Of a DNA stretch of 64,000 bases, positions 28,514 through 37,527 are shown one piece after another; the first letter of the stretch is position 1, and every line of letters starts with the position of its first letter. The stretch is from Mycolicibacterium flavescens (lineage in GTDB: Bacteria > Actinomycetota > Actinomycetes > Mycobacteriales > Mycobacteriaceae): assembly GCA_900637135.1 (NCBI GenBank), contig LR134353.1, forward strand, positions 2,108,001-2,172,000, in the 5' to 3' direction. A program made the position numbers and the translations under genes. The notes under the pieces are model-generated. The model did not search any database and was not told the origin of the DNA. It was given only the letters and a program-made list of their open reading frames with translations.

Positions 28514-31500
28514 ATGGTGACTCGGACGGCGTGCTCGTACTGCGGCGTGGGCTGCGGTATCGAGGTGCACACCACCACCGATCGGCAGACCGGTAACCCG
28601 GTGATCGCGCGGGTGTCCGGGGACAAGCTGCACCCGGCCAACTTCGGCAGGCTGTGCACCAAGGGCGCCACCCACGCCGAGTTGATGCGCGCTACCGACG
28701 GCCGGCTGACGTCGGCGATGCTGCGGCCCAGCCGCGACGAGGAACTGGTTCCCACGCCCGTCGACGATGCCGTCGCCGAGGCCGGCCGGCGGCTGCGGGA
28801 GATCGTCGAACAGCACGGTCCCGACGCGGTGGCGCTGTACGTGTCGGGCCAAATGTCCATCGAGGCGCAGTATCTCGCGACCAAACTGGCCAAGGGGTTC
28901 CTGCGTACGGTGCATATCGAGTCGAACTCACGGCTGTGCATGGCCAGCGCCGGAACCGGCTTCAAACAATCGCTGGGTGCCGATGGCCCGCCGGGGTCGT
29001 ACGCCGACTTCGATTGCACCGACCTGTTTTTCGTCATCGGTTCCAACATGGCCGACTGTCATCCCATCCTGTACCTGCGCATGGCCGACCGGCTCAAGGC
29101 AGGCGCCAGGCTGATCGTCGTCGACCCCCGCCGCACGACGACCGCCGAACGCGCCGACCTGTTCCTGCAGATCAAGCCGGGAACTGATCTCGCGCTGCTG
29201 AACGGGCTGCTGCACCTGTTGGTCGAAAACGGTGACATCGACCGCGATTTCATCGACCAACACACCGAGGGTTGGGAGGCGATGCCGGCGTTTCTCGCCG
29301 ACTACACGCCCGAAAAGGTCGCTCGCGTCACGGGTTTGGCGGAGGCCGGCATCCGGCTCGCCGCTCAGATGATCGCCGACGCGGGGGAGTGGCTGAGCTG
29401 CTGGACGATGGGGCTCAACCAGAGCACTCACGGTACGTGGAACACGAACGCGATCTGCAACCTGCATCTGGCCACGGGCGCGATCTGCCGACCGGGCAGC
29501 GGGCCGATGTCGCTGACGGGACAACCCAACGCGATGGGCGGACGCGAAATGGGTTATATGGGCCCGGGGCTGCCGGGTCAGCGCTCGGTGACCTCGGCGC
29601 AGGACCGCGCATTCGTCGAGAAGCAGTGGGGCGTGGCCCCCGGCACGATCCGTGCGGACGTCGGCCCAGGCACCGTCGACATGTTCCGGCAACTCGCTGA
29701 CGGCGACATCAAAGCGTGCTGGATCATCTGTACCAATCCCGTTGCCAGCGTGGCCAACCGGTCGACAGTCATCGATGGGTTACGTGCCGCCGAGCTCGTC
29801 ATCACGCAGGACACCTACAGCGCGACCGCCACCAACACCTACGCCGACATCGTGCTACCCGCGACCATGTGGGCGGAATCCGATGCGGTGATGGTCAACT
29901 CCGAACGTAACCTCACGCTGCTGCAGCAGTCCATTCCGGCGCCGGGACAGGCCAGGCCCGACTGGCAACTGATCTGCCAGGTCGCGGCCCACATGGGTTT
30001 CGGCGAGCATTTCGCCTACACCTCCAGCGAGCAGATCTTCGACGAGATCCGGCGGTTCTCGAACCCGAAGACCGGCTACGACATTCGCGGTGCCAGCTAC
30101 ACGCGGCTGCGGGAGACCTCGGTGCAATGGCCGTGCCCGCCGGACGACGAGTCTGATCGCCATCCCATCCGCTACGTCAACGACGGCGTCAGCCAGGAGT
30201 ACTTCGTCGACGCGCACGGGCAGGCGCCGCGACTGGCCTTCCCGACCCCGTCGCGGCGGGCGATCTTTCACGCCCGCCCGCATATGGACGCGCGGGAACT
30301 GCCCGACGATGACTACCCGATGGTGCTCAACACCGGTCGGCTGCAACATCAGTGGCACACCATGACCAAGACGGGACGCGTCGAGTCGCTCAACAAACTC
30401 ACCGGTGAGCCGTTCGTCGAGGTGCATCCCGAGGATGCGCTGCGGCTGGGCATCGAGAACGGGCGACCCGTCGAGCTCACGACGCGGCGCGGGGGCGCGG
30501 TGCTGACTGCCGTCGTCACCGAACGCATTCGTGCTGGCAGCTGTTTCGTGCCTTTCCACTGGAACGACGAGCACGGTCAGAACCTCACCGTCAACGCGTT
30601 GACCAACGACGCGGTCGACCCCGACTCGCTGCAGCCCGAGTTCAAGGTCTGCGCGGTCGACCTGCGACCGGTCGCGTCGCCGACGCTCAGCGAGCAGGAA
30701 TCGCTCTACGTGTCAGGCTTTTTCAGCGGACTGGCCGAGGCCGGGGCCGATGTTCCGGTGCTGCCCAATTCGGCGCCCGTATGCACCGAGGTACGACAGT
30801 GGATCAACGGCCTGCTCGCGGGCCAGGCCCACCGTTCCTCCGAAGGACCGGTCCCTCGACCAGAACTCGACGATGGGCCGCTCGTGCTGTGGGCGTCGCA
30901 GACCGGCAACGCCGAGGACTTCGCCTCCCGACTCGCCGAGCGGCTCGGCAACGCCCAGTTGGTGAACATGGACGACCTCGCGCCAGCCGACCTCGCGGCG
31001 GCCCGTGACGTACTCGTGGTCACGAGCACGTTCGGCGACGGCGGACCGCCCGATAACGGCGCGAGCTTCTGGCAGCGGCTGCAGTCCTCGGAGGCGACGC
31101 CGCTGACCGGCGTGCGGTATGCGGTGCTGGGCATCGGTGACCGGTCCTACGACGACTTCTGCGGACACGCCAAGGCCGTCGACACGAGGCTGGCGGACCT
31201 CGGCGCCGTCCGGTTGCTCGAACGCGCCGACTGCGAGGCCTACGACGACGAGCGGATGCGACGCTGGGCCGACGATGTCACCGCACTGCTCACCCTCGGC
31301 ATCGACACATCGCCGCCCAGGGGAGGCGTCACGACACTCGCGCGCCCAGCCACCGTCGCTCAGCCGTTCACCCGCGCGCGCCCCCTCGTGGTGCCGCTGT
31401 CCCGCAACGTAGCGCTCACCGGACCGGCGTCTCGAAAAGAGGTGCGGCAGTTCGGATTCGACATCTCCGAACACGACGTGACCTACGCAGCAGGTGATTC

Positions 31501-32464
31501 GCTGGGAGTGTGCGCCACCAACGACCCAGTGATGGTCGACGCGTGGCTGGCGGCCACCGGAATGCCGGCTCAGCACACCGTCGAGGTCGACGGCGCCGAG
31601 ATGTCGTTGCGCGATGCGCTCATCTCGCACTTCGACTTCTGCCGGATCACTCCCGACCTGGTGCGCTTCATCGCCGAGCACAGCCGCGACGCCAAGGCGC
31701 TGCGGGCGCCCAAGGCCAAGCTGGACAAGTGGCTGGCCGGGCGCAACGGCCTTGACCTCGTCCAGGAATTCGTCGTGCACGCCGATCCCGACGAGTGGCG
31801 CGAGGTGCTGGTCCGCTTGACTCCGCGCAGCTATTCCATTTCGTCGAGCCCGCTGGTCAGCCCGCACGAGGTGCAGCTGACGGTGTCGGTGGTGCGCTAC
31901 CGCGGCGCCGACGGCGGTCATCGGGGCGGCGTCTGCTCGACCTTCCTGGCCGACCGCGCGTCGTCGGTGCCGGTTTTTCTGCAGCGCTCACCACATTTTC
32001 GCCCGCCCGAGGACGGCGCGGTCCCGATGATCATGGTGGGCCCCGGCACGGGCGTCGCGCCCTTCCGTGGCTTCCTGCAGGAGCGACGGGCCCTCGGCCA
32101 CGGCGGCCGCAACTGGTTGTTCTTCGGCGAGCAGCACCGCGCTCAGAACTACTACTATCGCGACGATTTCGAGGACATGGCTCGAGAGGGGCTGCTCGAC
32201 CGGTTGGACCTCGCGTTTTCCCGCGATCAGGCGTCGCGGGTCTACGTGCAGCACCGGATGCTCGACCGCGGCGCCGAGGTGTGGCGCTGGCTCGACGACG
32301 GCGCGCACTTCTACGTGTGCGGCGACGCCGGCCGCATGGCCAAGGACGTCGACGCCGCATTGACCACGATCATCGAGCGGCACGGCGGCATGTCACACGA
32401 ACAGGCCCACGACTACAAACGCGAACTGGTCGCGGCCAAACGCTACGTACGCGACGTGTACTGA
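28514..32464 (+). CDS. nasN: Assimilatory nitrate reductase fused to diflavin reductase (NasN type)
   Basis: 1316-residue single-chain enzyme reducing nitrate to nitrite with NAD(P)H electrons. Residues 1-700 are a Mo-bisMGD oxidoreductase of the NasA/NapA class: [4Fe-4S] cysteines C7, C10, C14 and C48, and the Mo-ligand Cys in RLCMASAGTGF (C142). Residues about 785-925 are a flavodoxin domain (WASQTGNAEDFA, STFGDGGPPDN). The rest is a CysJ-like FAD/NADPH module with RSYS (1105-1108), MVGPGTGVAPFRGFLQER and a C-terminal RYVRDVY tail. This architecture matches the diflavin nitrate reductase described in M. smegmatis, which does not need a separate reductase subunit. Annotation as bifunctional nitrate/sulfite reductase is common but misleading. 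Confidence 0.9.
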   Translation: MVTRTACSYCGVGCGIEVHTTTDRQTGNPVIARVSGDKLHPANFGRLCTKGATHAELMRATDGRLTSAMLRPSRDEELVPTPVDDAVAEAGRRLREIVEQHGPDAVALYVSGQMSIEAQYLATKLAKGFLRTVHIESNSRLCMASAGTGFKQSLGADGPPGSYADFDCTDLFFVIGSNMADCHPILYLRMADRLKAGARLIVVDPRRTTTAERADLFLQIKPGTDLALLNGLLHLLVENGDIDRDFIDQHTEGWEAMPAFLADYTPEKVARVTGLAEAGIRLAAQMIADAGEWLSCWTMGLNQSTHGTWNTNAICNLHLATGAICRPGSGPMSLTGQPNAMGGREMGYMGPGLPGQRSVTSAQDRAFVEKQWGVAPGTIRADVGPGTVDMFRQLADGDIKACWIICTNPVASVANRSTVIDGLRAAELVITQDTYSATATNTYADIVLPATMWAESDAVMVNSERNLTLLQQSIPAPGQARPDWQLICQVAAHMGFGEHFAYTSSEQIFDEIRRFSNPKTGYDIRGASYTRLRETSVQWPCPPDDESDRHPIRYVNDGVSQEYFVDAHGQAPRLAFPTPSRRAIFHARPHMDARELPDDDYPMVLNTGRLQHQWHTMTKTGRVESLNKLTGEPFVEVHPEDALRLGIENGRPVELTTRRGGAVLTAVVTERIRAGSCFVPFHWNDEHGQNLTVNALTNDAVDPDSLQPEFKVCAVDLRPVASPTLSEQESLYVSGFFSGLAEAGADVPVLPNSAPVCTEVRQWINGLLAGQAHRSSEGPVPRPELDDGPLVLWASQTGNAEDFASRLAERLGNAQLVNMDDLAPADLAAARDVLVVTSTFGDGGPPDNGASFWQRLQSSEATPLTGVRYAVLGIGDRSYDDFCGHAKAVDTRLADLGAVRLLERADCEAYDDERMRRWADDVTALLTLGIDTSPPRGGVTTLARPATVAQPFTRARPLVVPLSRNVALTGPASRKEVRQFGFDISEHDVTYAAGDSLGVCATNDPVMVDAWLAATGMPAQHTVEVDGAEMSLRDALISHFDFCRITPDLVRFIAEHSRDAKALRAPKAKLDKWLAGRNGLDLVQEFVVHADPDEWREVLVRLTPRSYSISSSPLVSPHEVQLTVSVVRYRGADGGHRGGVCSTFLADRASSVPVFLQRSPHFRPPEDGAVPMIMVGPGTGVAPFRGFLQERRALGHGGRNWLFFGEQHRAQNYYYRDDFEDMAREGLLDRLDLAFSRDQASRVYVQHRMLDRGAEVWRWLDDGAHFYVCGDAGRMAKDVDAALTTIIERHGGMSHEQAHDYKRELVAAKRYVRDVY

Positions 32465-32543
32465 GGCGCTCAGCACCACAAGATGCTGGCCATATCGAGA
32501 AAGTGCGACGAGCGACGATCGCGGGCGCGAATAATGACGGTTC

Positions 32544-33971
32544 GTGAATCGCTGTATTCACATTGCGGCCAAGAGCGCTGCCGTGCTGACCGCGGCAGCG
32601 TTGGCCACGGCGTGCGGCGCAACTCAGAAGCCCGCCGACGCGTTCACAGTGGCGGGCATGCAAGTCGCCGATGGACCGTCGGGATTGAAGGCCGGGGCGC
32701 CCCCACCGTCGCGAACCGTCACCAACACCGACGGCGGGCCCATCGACACGCTCGCTGTGCAGTCCGTCAGCGACGTCGAGGACTACTGGAACGGCACGTT
32801 CGCCCGTGCTCTCGCAGGGGAATTCACGCCTGTCCGCAAACTGCTGTCCTGGGATGCCAATCGTCGGGACAGGTCCACGTCGTTCTGCGGTGAGACCACC
32901 GCGGGACTGGTCAACGCCGCGTTCTGTCCGCCGGACAGCTCCATCGGCTGGGACCGCGGCGTGCTGTTGCCGTCGCTGCGCAAGTCCTACGGTGAAATGG
33001 CGGTGGCCATGGTGCTGGCCCACGAGTACGGCCACTCCGTGCAATACCAGGCCGAACTGAACCGGCCGAACACACCGACGCTGGTCGCCGAGCAACAGGC
33101 CGACTGTTTCGCAGGCGCCTACATGCGCTGGGTAGCGGAGGGACACTCGCGCCGCTTCAGGTTGTCCACGGGCGACGGGCTCAATTCGCTTCTCGCCAGC
33201 GTGATCTCGTTCCGAGACCCGTTGTTCAACCGCAACGGAGTGTCCTCGGGCGGCGGCGAACACGGGTCGGCCTTCGAGCGCGTCTCGGCGTTCCAATTCG
33301 GATTCACCGACGGGCCGCAGACATGTAAAGGGATCGACGTGGAGGAGGTCCGGTCGCGACGCGGCGACCTGCCGGTGGCGCTGCAGCGCGGTGAGACCGG
33401 CAACTGGCCGGTATCGCAGAACTCCGTGAGGTCCGTCATCGCAGCGATGAACATCTTGTTCAAGCCTGCGAGTCCGCCGCGGCTCACCTTCGATCCGGCC
33501 GCGGCGAAAAGGTGCCCCGACGCCCGGTCGACACCACCTGCCTCGTTCTGCCCCGCAACCAACACCATCGCGGTCGATCTCGCGGCGCTGAAGAAGCTGG
33601 GCGCCGCCAGCGAGGGTCCGACCGGGCTGACCGGTGACAACACCGCGTATTCGGTGGTGATATCGCGGTACGTGCTGGCCGTGCAGAAGGGATTGGGGCT
33701 ACCCCTGGATACCGCCGAGACCGGTCTGCGGACCGCCTGCCTCACCGGTGTCGCCACGCGCAAGCTCAGTCAGCAAGTGAACACACCGGACGGCAATACC
33801 GTCGCCCTAACCGCGGGTGACCTCGACGAAGCCGTCGCCGGCCTGCTCACGAATGGTTTGGCGGCCAGTGACGCCAACGGGCAGTCGGCGCCTGCGGGTT
33901 TTGCTCGCATCGATGCGTTTCGCACCGGCGTGCTGAGCGACCAGGACCACTGCCTCGAACGCTTCGCATGA
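32544..33971 (+). CDS. Lipoprotein neutral zinc metallopeptidase (LpqM-like)
   Basis: 475-residue exported protein. GTG 32544 opens a signal peptide ending in a lipobox-like LATAC (C24), so it is probably a membrane-anchored lipoprotein facing the periplasm. The zinc site is MVLAHEYGHSVQYQ (H160, E161, H164), with a downstream EQQADCFAGAYMRW glutamate helix, as in the putative neutral zinc metallopeptidase family. M. tuberculosis LpqM is a relative of this type; I do not claim orthology. Its stop overlaps the acyltransferase start as ATGA. A 79-base gap separates it from nasN and probably holds its promoter. Confidence 0.82.
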   Translation: MNRCIHIAAKSAAVLTAAALATACGATQKPADAFTVAGMQVADGPSGLKAGAPPPSRTVTNTDGGPIDTLAVQSVSDVEDYWNGTFARALAGEFTPVRKLLSWDANRRDRSTSFCGETTAGLVNAAFCPPDSSIGWDRGVLLPSLRKSYGEMAVAMVLAHEYGHSVQYQAELNRPNTPTLVAEQQADCFAGAYMRWVAEGHSRRFRLSTGDGLNSLLASVISFRDPLFNRNGVSSGGGEHGSAFERVSAFQFGFTDGPQTCKGIDVEEVRSRRGDLPVALQRGETGNWPVSQNSVRSVIAAMNILFKPASPPRLTFDPAAAKRCPDARSTPPASFCPATNTIAVDLAALKKLGAASEGPTGLTGDNTAYSVVISRYVLAVQKGLGLPLDTAETGLRTACLTGVATRKLSQQVNTPDGNTVALTAGDLDEAVAGLLTNGLAASDANGQSAPAGFARIDAFRTGVLSDQDHCLERFA

Positions 33972-35167
33972 TCGCCGCCGTGACCGCGCACTTGCGACGG
34001 TGGCGTCGGTCAAGTGGGGCGCCCCGCCCACTTGACCGGCTGGTGAGCGCCACACCGGACTCCCGAGACCGCGTCGTCGACGCCGCCCGAGCACTCAGCA
34101 TCGGGGTCGTCACCCTCTGGCATTGGACGCTTTCGGTCACCCATCGCACCTCTGACGGCGCTCTCGCGATGCCCAACCCGATCCACACCGTGCCCGGTGG
34201 CTGGTTGGCCACCTGGGTGCTGCAAGTCATGCCGTTGTTCTTCCTGGTCGGCGGTTACGCGAACCTCGTCGGCTGGCAGCGCGCGCGGGCGAACGGAATT
34301 TCCAGTTCACGGTTCGTCACTGACCGGCTTCGCCGGTTGTTGGTGCCCACCGCGGTATGGGCCGCGGTGTGGCTCGCGGGGGAGTTGATCGCCGCGATGC
34401 TGCCGGGACCGCACCGCTGGATGTGGGAGTGGTTCCCCGGTTACCTGGTGCCGCTGTGGTTCCTCGGCGTTTACGGCCTGTTGATCGCCACCGTCCCGGT
34501 CACCGCGACCCTGCACGCCCGCTTCGGTTCCCGCGTCCTGGTGGTGTTCGTCGTCCTCATCGGCGTCGGCAGCGTGCTCGGTCGCGGTGTGGGCCTGGCC
34601 TGGGCCGAGTGGGCGACTGTCCCCCTGGTGTGGCTGTTCTGCCACCAGCTCGGCTTCGCCTGGCGGAGCTGGCAGCTCGGAACCAAGCCGGTGGCGCAGC
34701 GGCTGGCCGTTGCCGGGGCCGGCCTGCTGACGCTGGTGGTGCTGACGATGTTCGCCGGCTACCCACGATCAATGGTCGCCACGGTCGGTGAGAACGAGTC
34801 GAACATCTTCCCGACCAACGCCGCCATCGCGGCGCTCGCCGTGTTCCAGCTCGGACTGGTAGCGCTCATCACGCCGACGGCCGCGCGTGTGTTGCGCCGA
34901 CCCCGTGTGTGGAAGCCGGTGGTCGCCCTCAACGTGGTGGCGATCACCGTGTTCCTGTGGCACATGACCGCATACCTCGTCGTGGTGTGGGTCTACGAAG
35001 GCCTGGGCCACACGCTTCCGGTGGAGCCGACCGCCGACTGGTGGGCGCAGCGATGGCTCTGGCTGCTGGCACCGCTTGCCGTCCTCGTGGTGTTGATCGC
35101 GGTGTTCGCCCCGGTCGAGACCATGACGCGAAGGCCGCGCTCGAAGCCGAGCCGAGCCGGTGATTGA
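33968..35167 (+). CDS. Membrane acyltransferase, acyltransferase_3 family
   Basis: 399-residue integral membrane protein with about ten hydrophobic helices. DRVVDAARALSIGVVTLWHW near residue 33 carries the Arg and His expected of the acyltransferase_3 (OafA-like) fold, followed by VMPLFFLVGGYAN and a RLRRLLVPTAVW helix. Such enzymes transfer acyl groups from the cytoplasm to sugars or lipids at the outer face. The C-terminal tail is basic. It is translationally coupled to the lipoprotein peptidase, hinting at a joint envelope function, although the substrate is unknown. It is convergent with tRNA-Leu; a palindrome lies between them. Confidence 0.8.
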   Translation: MIAAVTAHLRRWRRSSGAPRPLDRLVSATPDSRDRVVDAARALSIGVVTLWHWTLSVTHRTSDGALAMPNPIHTVPGGWLATWVLQVMPLFFLVGGYANLVGWQRARANGISSSRFVTDRLRRLLVPTAVWAAVWLAGELIAAMLPGPHRWMWEWFPGYLVPLWFLGVYGLLIATVPVTATLHARFGSRVLVVFVVLIGVGSVLGRGVGLAWAEWATVPLVWLFCHQLGFAWRSWQLGTKPVAQRLAVAGAGLLTLVVLTMFAGYPRSMVATVGENESNIFPTNAAIAALAVFQLGLVALITPTAARVLRRPRVWKPVVALNVVAITVFLWHMTAYLVVVWVYEGLGHTLPVEPTADWWAQRWLWLLAPLAVLVVLIAVFAPVETMTRRPRSKPSRAGD

Positions 35168-35207
35168 CGATCGGCAAGCACCCTTCGGTGAGCCAATTCG
35201 GTTGGGG

Positions 35208-35223
35208 GCCATGCGCGCATGGC
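35208..35223. terminator. 16-base perfect palindrome between convergent genes
   Basis: GCCATGCG/CGCATGGC forms a perfect palindrome between the acyltransferase end and the tRNA-Leu 3' end, 14 bases from the mature tRNA end. It could act as a bidirectional terminator; there is no T-tract, which is common for mycobacterial terminators. Confidence 0.4.
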
Positions 35224-35236
35224 GGCAGTGATTGAG

Positions 35237-35322
35237 TGTCCGAGGGGGGACTTGAACCCCCACGCCCGTTAATAGGGCACTAGCACCTCAAGCTAGCGCG
35301 TCTGCCATTCCGCCACTCGGAC
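35237..35322 (-). tRNA. tRNA-Leu (anticodon GAG)
   Basis: 86-nt class II tRNA on the reverse strand. The acceptor stem pairs GTCCGAG with CTCGGAC, discriminator A. The anticodon arm is CTAGC-TTGAGGT-GCTAG, giving anticodon GAG for CUC codons. A long variable arm (TGCCC...GGGCG region) and the TTCAAGTC T-loop are present. CCA is not encoded. A TAGCCT about 16 bases upstream (reverse strand) may be its -10. Confidence 0.95.
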
Positions 35323-35394
35323 TCGTTGTGGGCAGCTAAGGCTATCGGATCACTGAGGCGTGACCCAAACCCAGCCGCCAGGTCAATGGTACGA

Positions 35395-36738
35395 ATGGTG
35401 ACTGTGACTGGTCCCGTCAACGCCGAAGCGGAGGTCGTCGACCTCGTCAGCGCGCTCATCCGGTTCGACACGTCCAACACCGGCGACCCGGCCACCACCG
35501 TGGGTGAGGGCGAATGCGCGCGCTGGGTGGCCGAACAGCTCGAAGAAGTCGGCTATGCGACCGAGTACGTGGAGGCCGGCGCGCCGGGCAGGGGCAACGT
35601 GTTCGCCCGGCTCGAGGGCTCCGACAGCTCGCGTGGGTCGCTGCTTCTCCACGGCCACCTCGATGTCGTGCCCGCCGAGGCGTCCGACTGGAGCGTGCAC
35701 CCGTTCTCCGGCGCGGTCGAGAACGGCTATGTGTGGGGTCGCGGCGCGGTCGACATGAAAGATATGTGCGGCATGATGATCGCGATCGCGCGGCACTTCA
35801 AGCGCGCGCGCATCACCCCGCCGCGCGACCTGATCTTCGCGTTCCTGTCCGACGAGGAGGCCGGCGGCAAGTTCGGCTCACACTGGCTGGTCAAAAACCG
35901 GCCCGACCTGTTCGCCGGGGTCACCGAGGCGGTCGGAGAGGTCGGCGGCTTCTCGTTGACCGTGCCGCGCCAGGACGGCGGCGAGCGGCGCCTCTACCTC
36001 GTCGAGACCGCCGAGAAGTCGATGAACTGGATGAAGCTGACCGCGCGCAGCCACGCCGGCCACGGCTCGATGATCCACGACAGCAACTCGGTGACCGCGG
36101 TGGCCGAAGCGGTGGCCAAGCTGGGCCGCCACGAGTTCCCGCTGGTGATGACCGACGCCGTCAGCCAGTTCCTGCAGGCGGTCACCGAGGAGACCGGCTA
36201 TTCGTTCGACGTCGACTCGCCGGATCTGGCCGGCGCGATCGCCAAGCTGGGCCCGATCGCCCGCGTCGTCGGCGCCACCCTGCGCGACACCGCCAATCCG
36301 ACGATGCTCAAGGCCGGGTACAAGGCCAACGTCATCCCGGCCTCCGCCGAAGCGGTGGTGGACTGCCGGATCCTGCCGGGGCGCCAGGCCGCCTTCGAAC
36401 GCGAGGTCGACGAGCTGATCGGCCCGAACGTCACCCGCGAGTGGGTCACCGAACTGCCGTCCTACGAGACCACCTTCGACGGCGACCTGGTCGACGCGAT
36501 GAACGGCGCGATCCTGTCCGTGGACCCCGACGCCCGCATCGTGCCGTACATGCTATCCGGCGGAACCGACGCAAAAGCCTTCGCGCAGTTGGGAATTCGC
36601 TGCTTCGGCTTCGCTCCGCTGCAGTTGCCGCCCGACCTCGACTTCACCGCGTTGTTCCACGGCGTCGACGAACGGGTACCCGTTGACGCGTTGAAGTTCG
36701 GTACCCAGGTCCTCGAACACTTCCTGTTGCACTGCTGA
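35395..36738 (+). CDS. M20 family metallopeptidase (Rv2141c-like)
   Basis: Cytoplasmic dizinc peptidase/deacylase of the M20 (ArgE/DapE/ACY1) family, about 447 residues. Metal and catalytic residues: [11 protein letters not shown] (His and catalytic Asp), GRGAVDMKD (bridging Asp) and FLSDEEAGG (catalytic Glu, metal Glu), with a late [13 protein letters not shown] segment and [10 protein letters not shown] supplying the last His. Several closely spaced starts exist (ATG 35386, ATG 35395, GTG 35398); none has a strong ribosome site, so the start is uncertain by a few residues. Position matches Rv2141c. The true substrate is unknown; such proteins are often labelled succinyl-diaminopimelate desuccinylase without proof. 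Confidence 0.86.
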   Translation: MVTVTGPVNAEAEVVDLVSALIRFDTSNTGDPATTVGEGECARWVAEQLEEVGYATEYVEAGAPGRGNVFARLEGSDSSRGSLLLHGHLDVVPAEASDWSVHPFSGAVENGYVWGRGAVDMKDMCGMMIAIARHFKRARITPPRDLIFAFLSDEEAGGKFGSHWLVKNRPDLFAGVTEAVGEVGGFSLTVPRQDGGERRLYLVETAEKSMNWMKLTARSHAGHGSMIHDSNSVTAVAEAVAKLGRHEFPLVMTDAVSQFLQAVTEETGYSFDVDSPDLAGAIAKLGPIARVVGATLRDTANPTMLKAGYKANVIPASAEAVVDCRILPGRQAAFEREVDELIGPNVTREWVTELPSYETTFDGDLVDAMNGAILSVDPDARIVPYMLSGGTDAKAFAQLGIRCFGFAPLQLPPDLDFTALFHGVDERVPVDALKFGTQVLEHFLLHC

Positions 36739-36755
36739 TCCAGAAAGGACGAGTC

Positions 36756-37286
36756 ATGGCGTTTGACTACAACCCCTACGAGTTCCTCCCCGAGTTGCCC
36801 TCGTTCACGGTGTCCTCGGACACCTTCAACGACGGAGACGCGCTGGGCAACGACCAGGTCAGCGGCATCATGGGCGCCGGAGGCAACGACGTCTCGCCGC
36901 ACCTGACCTGGTCGGGCTTCCCCGAGGAGACCCGCAGCTTCGCGGTCACGGTCTATGACCCCGACGCCCCGACCGCGTCCGGCTTCTGGCACTGGGCGGT
37001 GGCCAACCTGCCCGCCACCGTCACCGAACTGCCCGAGGGAGTGGGTGACGGCAGCGGCCTTCCCGGCGATGCGCTCACGCTGCGCAACGACGCCGGCCTC
37101 AAGCGCTTCATCGGCGCCGCCCCGCCTCCGGGACACGGCCCTCACCGCTACATCGTCGCCGTGCACGCCGTCGACGTGGAAAAGCTCGATCTGCCCGAGG
37201 ATGCGACCCCGGCGTACCTCGGGTTCAACCTGTTTCAGCACGCGATCGCGCGGGCGCTGATCCACGGCACCTACGAGCAGAAGTAG
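36756..37286 (+). CDS. YbhB/YbcL family Raf kinase inhibitor-like protein (PEBP; Rv2140c-like)
   Basis: 176-residue phosphatidylethanolamine-binding protein fold, probably cytoplasmic. ATG 36756 follows AGAAAGGA. The ligand pocket motifs are present: [27 protein letters not shown] (DPDAP with Asp and Pro) and the [10 protein letters not shown] strand, then [13 protein letters not shown]. The M. tuberculosis homologue Rv2140c has been characterised as a PEBP that binds small ligands. It follows the M20 peptidase by 17 bases and is likely cotranscribed. A 6-bp hairpin overlaps its stop. Confidence 0.9.
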   Translation: MAFDYNPYEFLPELPSFTVSSDTFNDGDALGNDQVSGIMGAGGNDVSPHLTWSGFPEETRSFAVTVYDPDAPTASGFWHWAVANLPATVTELPEGVGDGSGLPGDALTLRNDAGLKRFIGAAPPPGHGPHRYIVAVHAVDVEKLDLPEDATPAYLGFNLFQHAIARALIHGTYEQK

Positions 37287-37305
37287 CAGAACGCCGAAAT
37301 CTGCT
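37285..37305 (+). terminator. Weak hairpin at PEBP stop codon
   Basis: AGCAGA, nine-base loop, TCTGCT; the stem overlaps the stop codon. There is no T-run. It may reduce read-through into the small gene at 37399. Confidence 0.3.
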
Positions 37306-37353
37306 CTGCGCGCTCCGATTTCCTGCACGACTGGCTTTTCTGAGGAACTGACG

Positions 37354-37359
37354 TATGGT
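37354..37359 (+). promoter_or_regulatory. -10 candidate for small basic protein
   Basis: TATGGT fits TAnnnT and would give a leader of about 33 bases containing AAGGAG before ATG 37399. No clear -35 is seen. Confidence 0.4.
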
Positions 37360-37398
37360 CGCAGGTGAGTGATTGCCACTTCTGCTTAAGGAGCGACA

Positions 37399-37527
37399 AT
37401 GGCTGACAAGAAACCCGGTAGAAGCCTGAAGAAGGCTGAACGGTCCCTCAAGGACCGGCGCGCTGAGAAGCGTCACCGCGAAGCCGAGGCGGGTGAGTTC
37501 ATCCGCAAGCGCAAGCGCGCAAGCTAG
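37399..37527 (+). CDS. Small highly basic protein, 42 residues
   Basis: Short gene, easily missed by length cut-offs. ATG 37399 follows an excellent ribosome site (TTAAGGAGCGACA) and a -10 candidate. The product is dominated by Lys, Arg and Glu (start [16 protein letters not shown], end FIRKRKRAS), has no hydrophobic segment and looks like one charged helix, possibly nucleic-acid or ribosome associated; that is inference. Third codon positions are mostly G/C, as in neighbouring genes. Its TAG overlaps the pyrD stop on the other strand within CTAG. I do not recognise a named family. Confidence 0.7.
   Translation: MADKKPGRSLKKAERSLKDRRAEKRHREAEAGEFIRKRKRAS

Noticed and set aside
35237..35322. 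tRNA-Leu as a phage or island integration site
   Set aside because: No integrase gene, and I see no direct repeat of the tRNA 3' end in the flanks.
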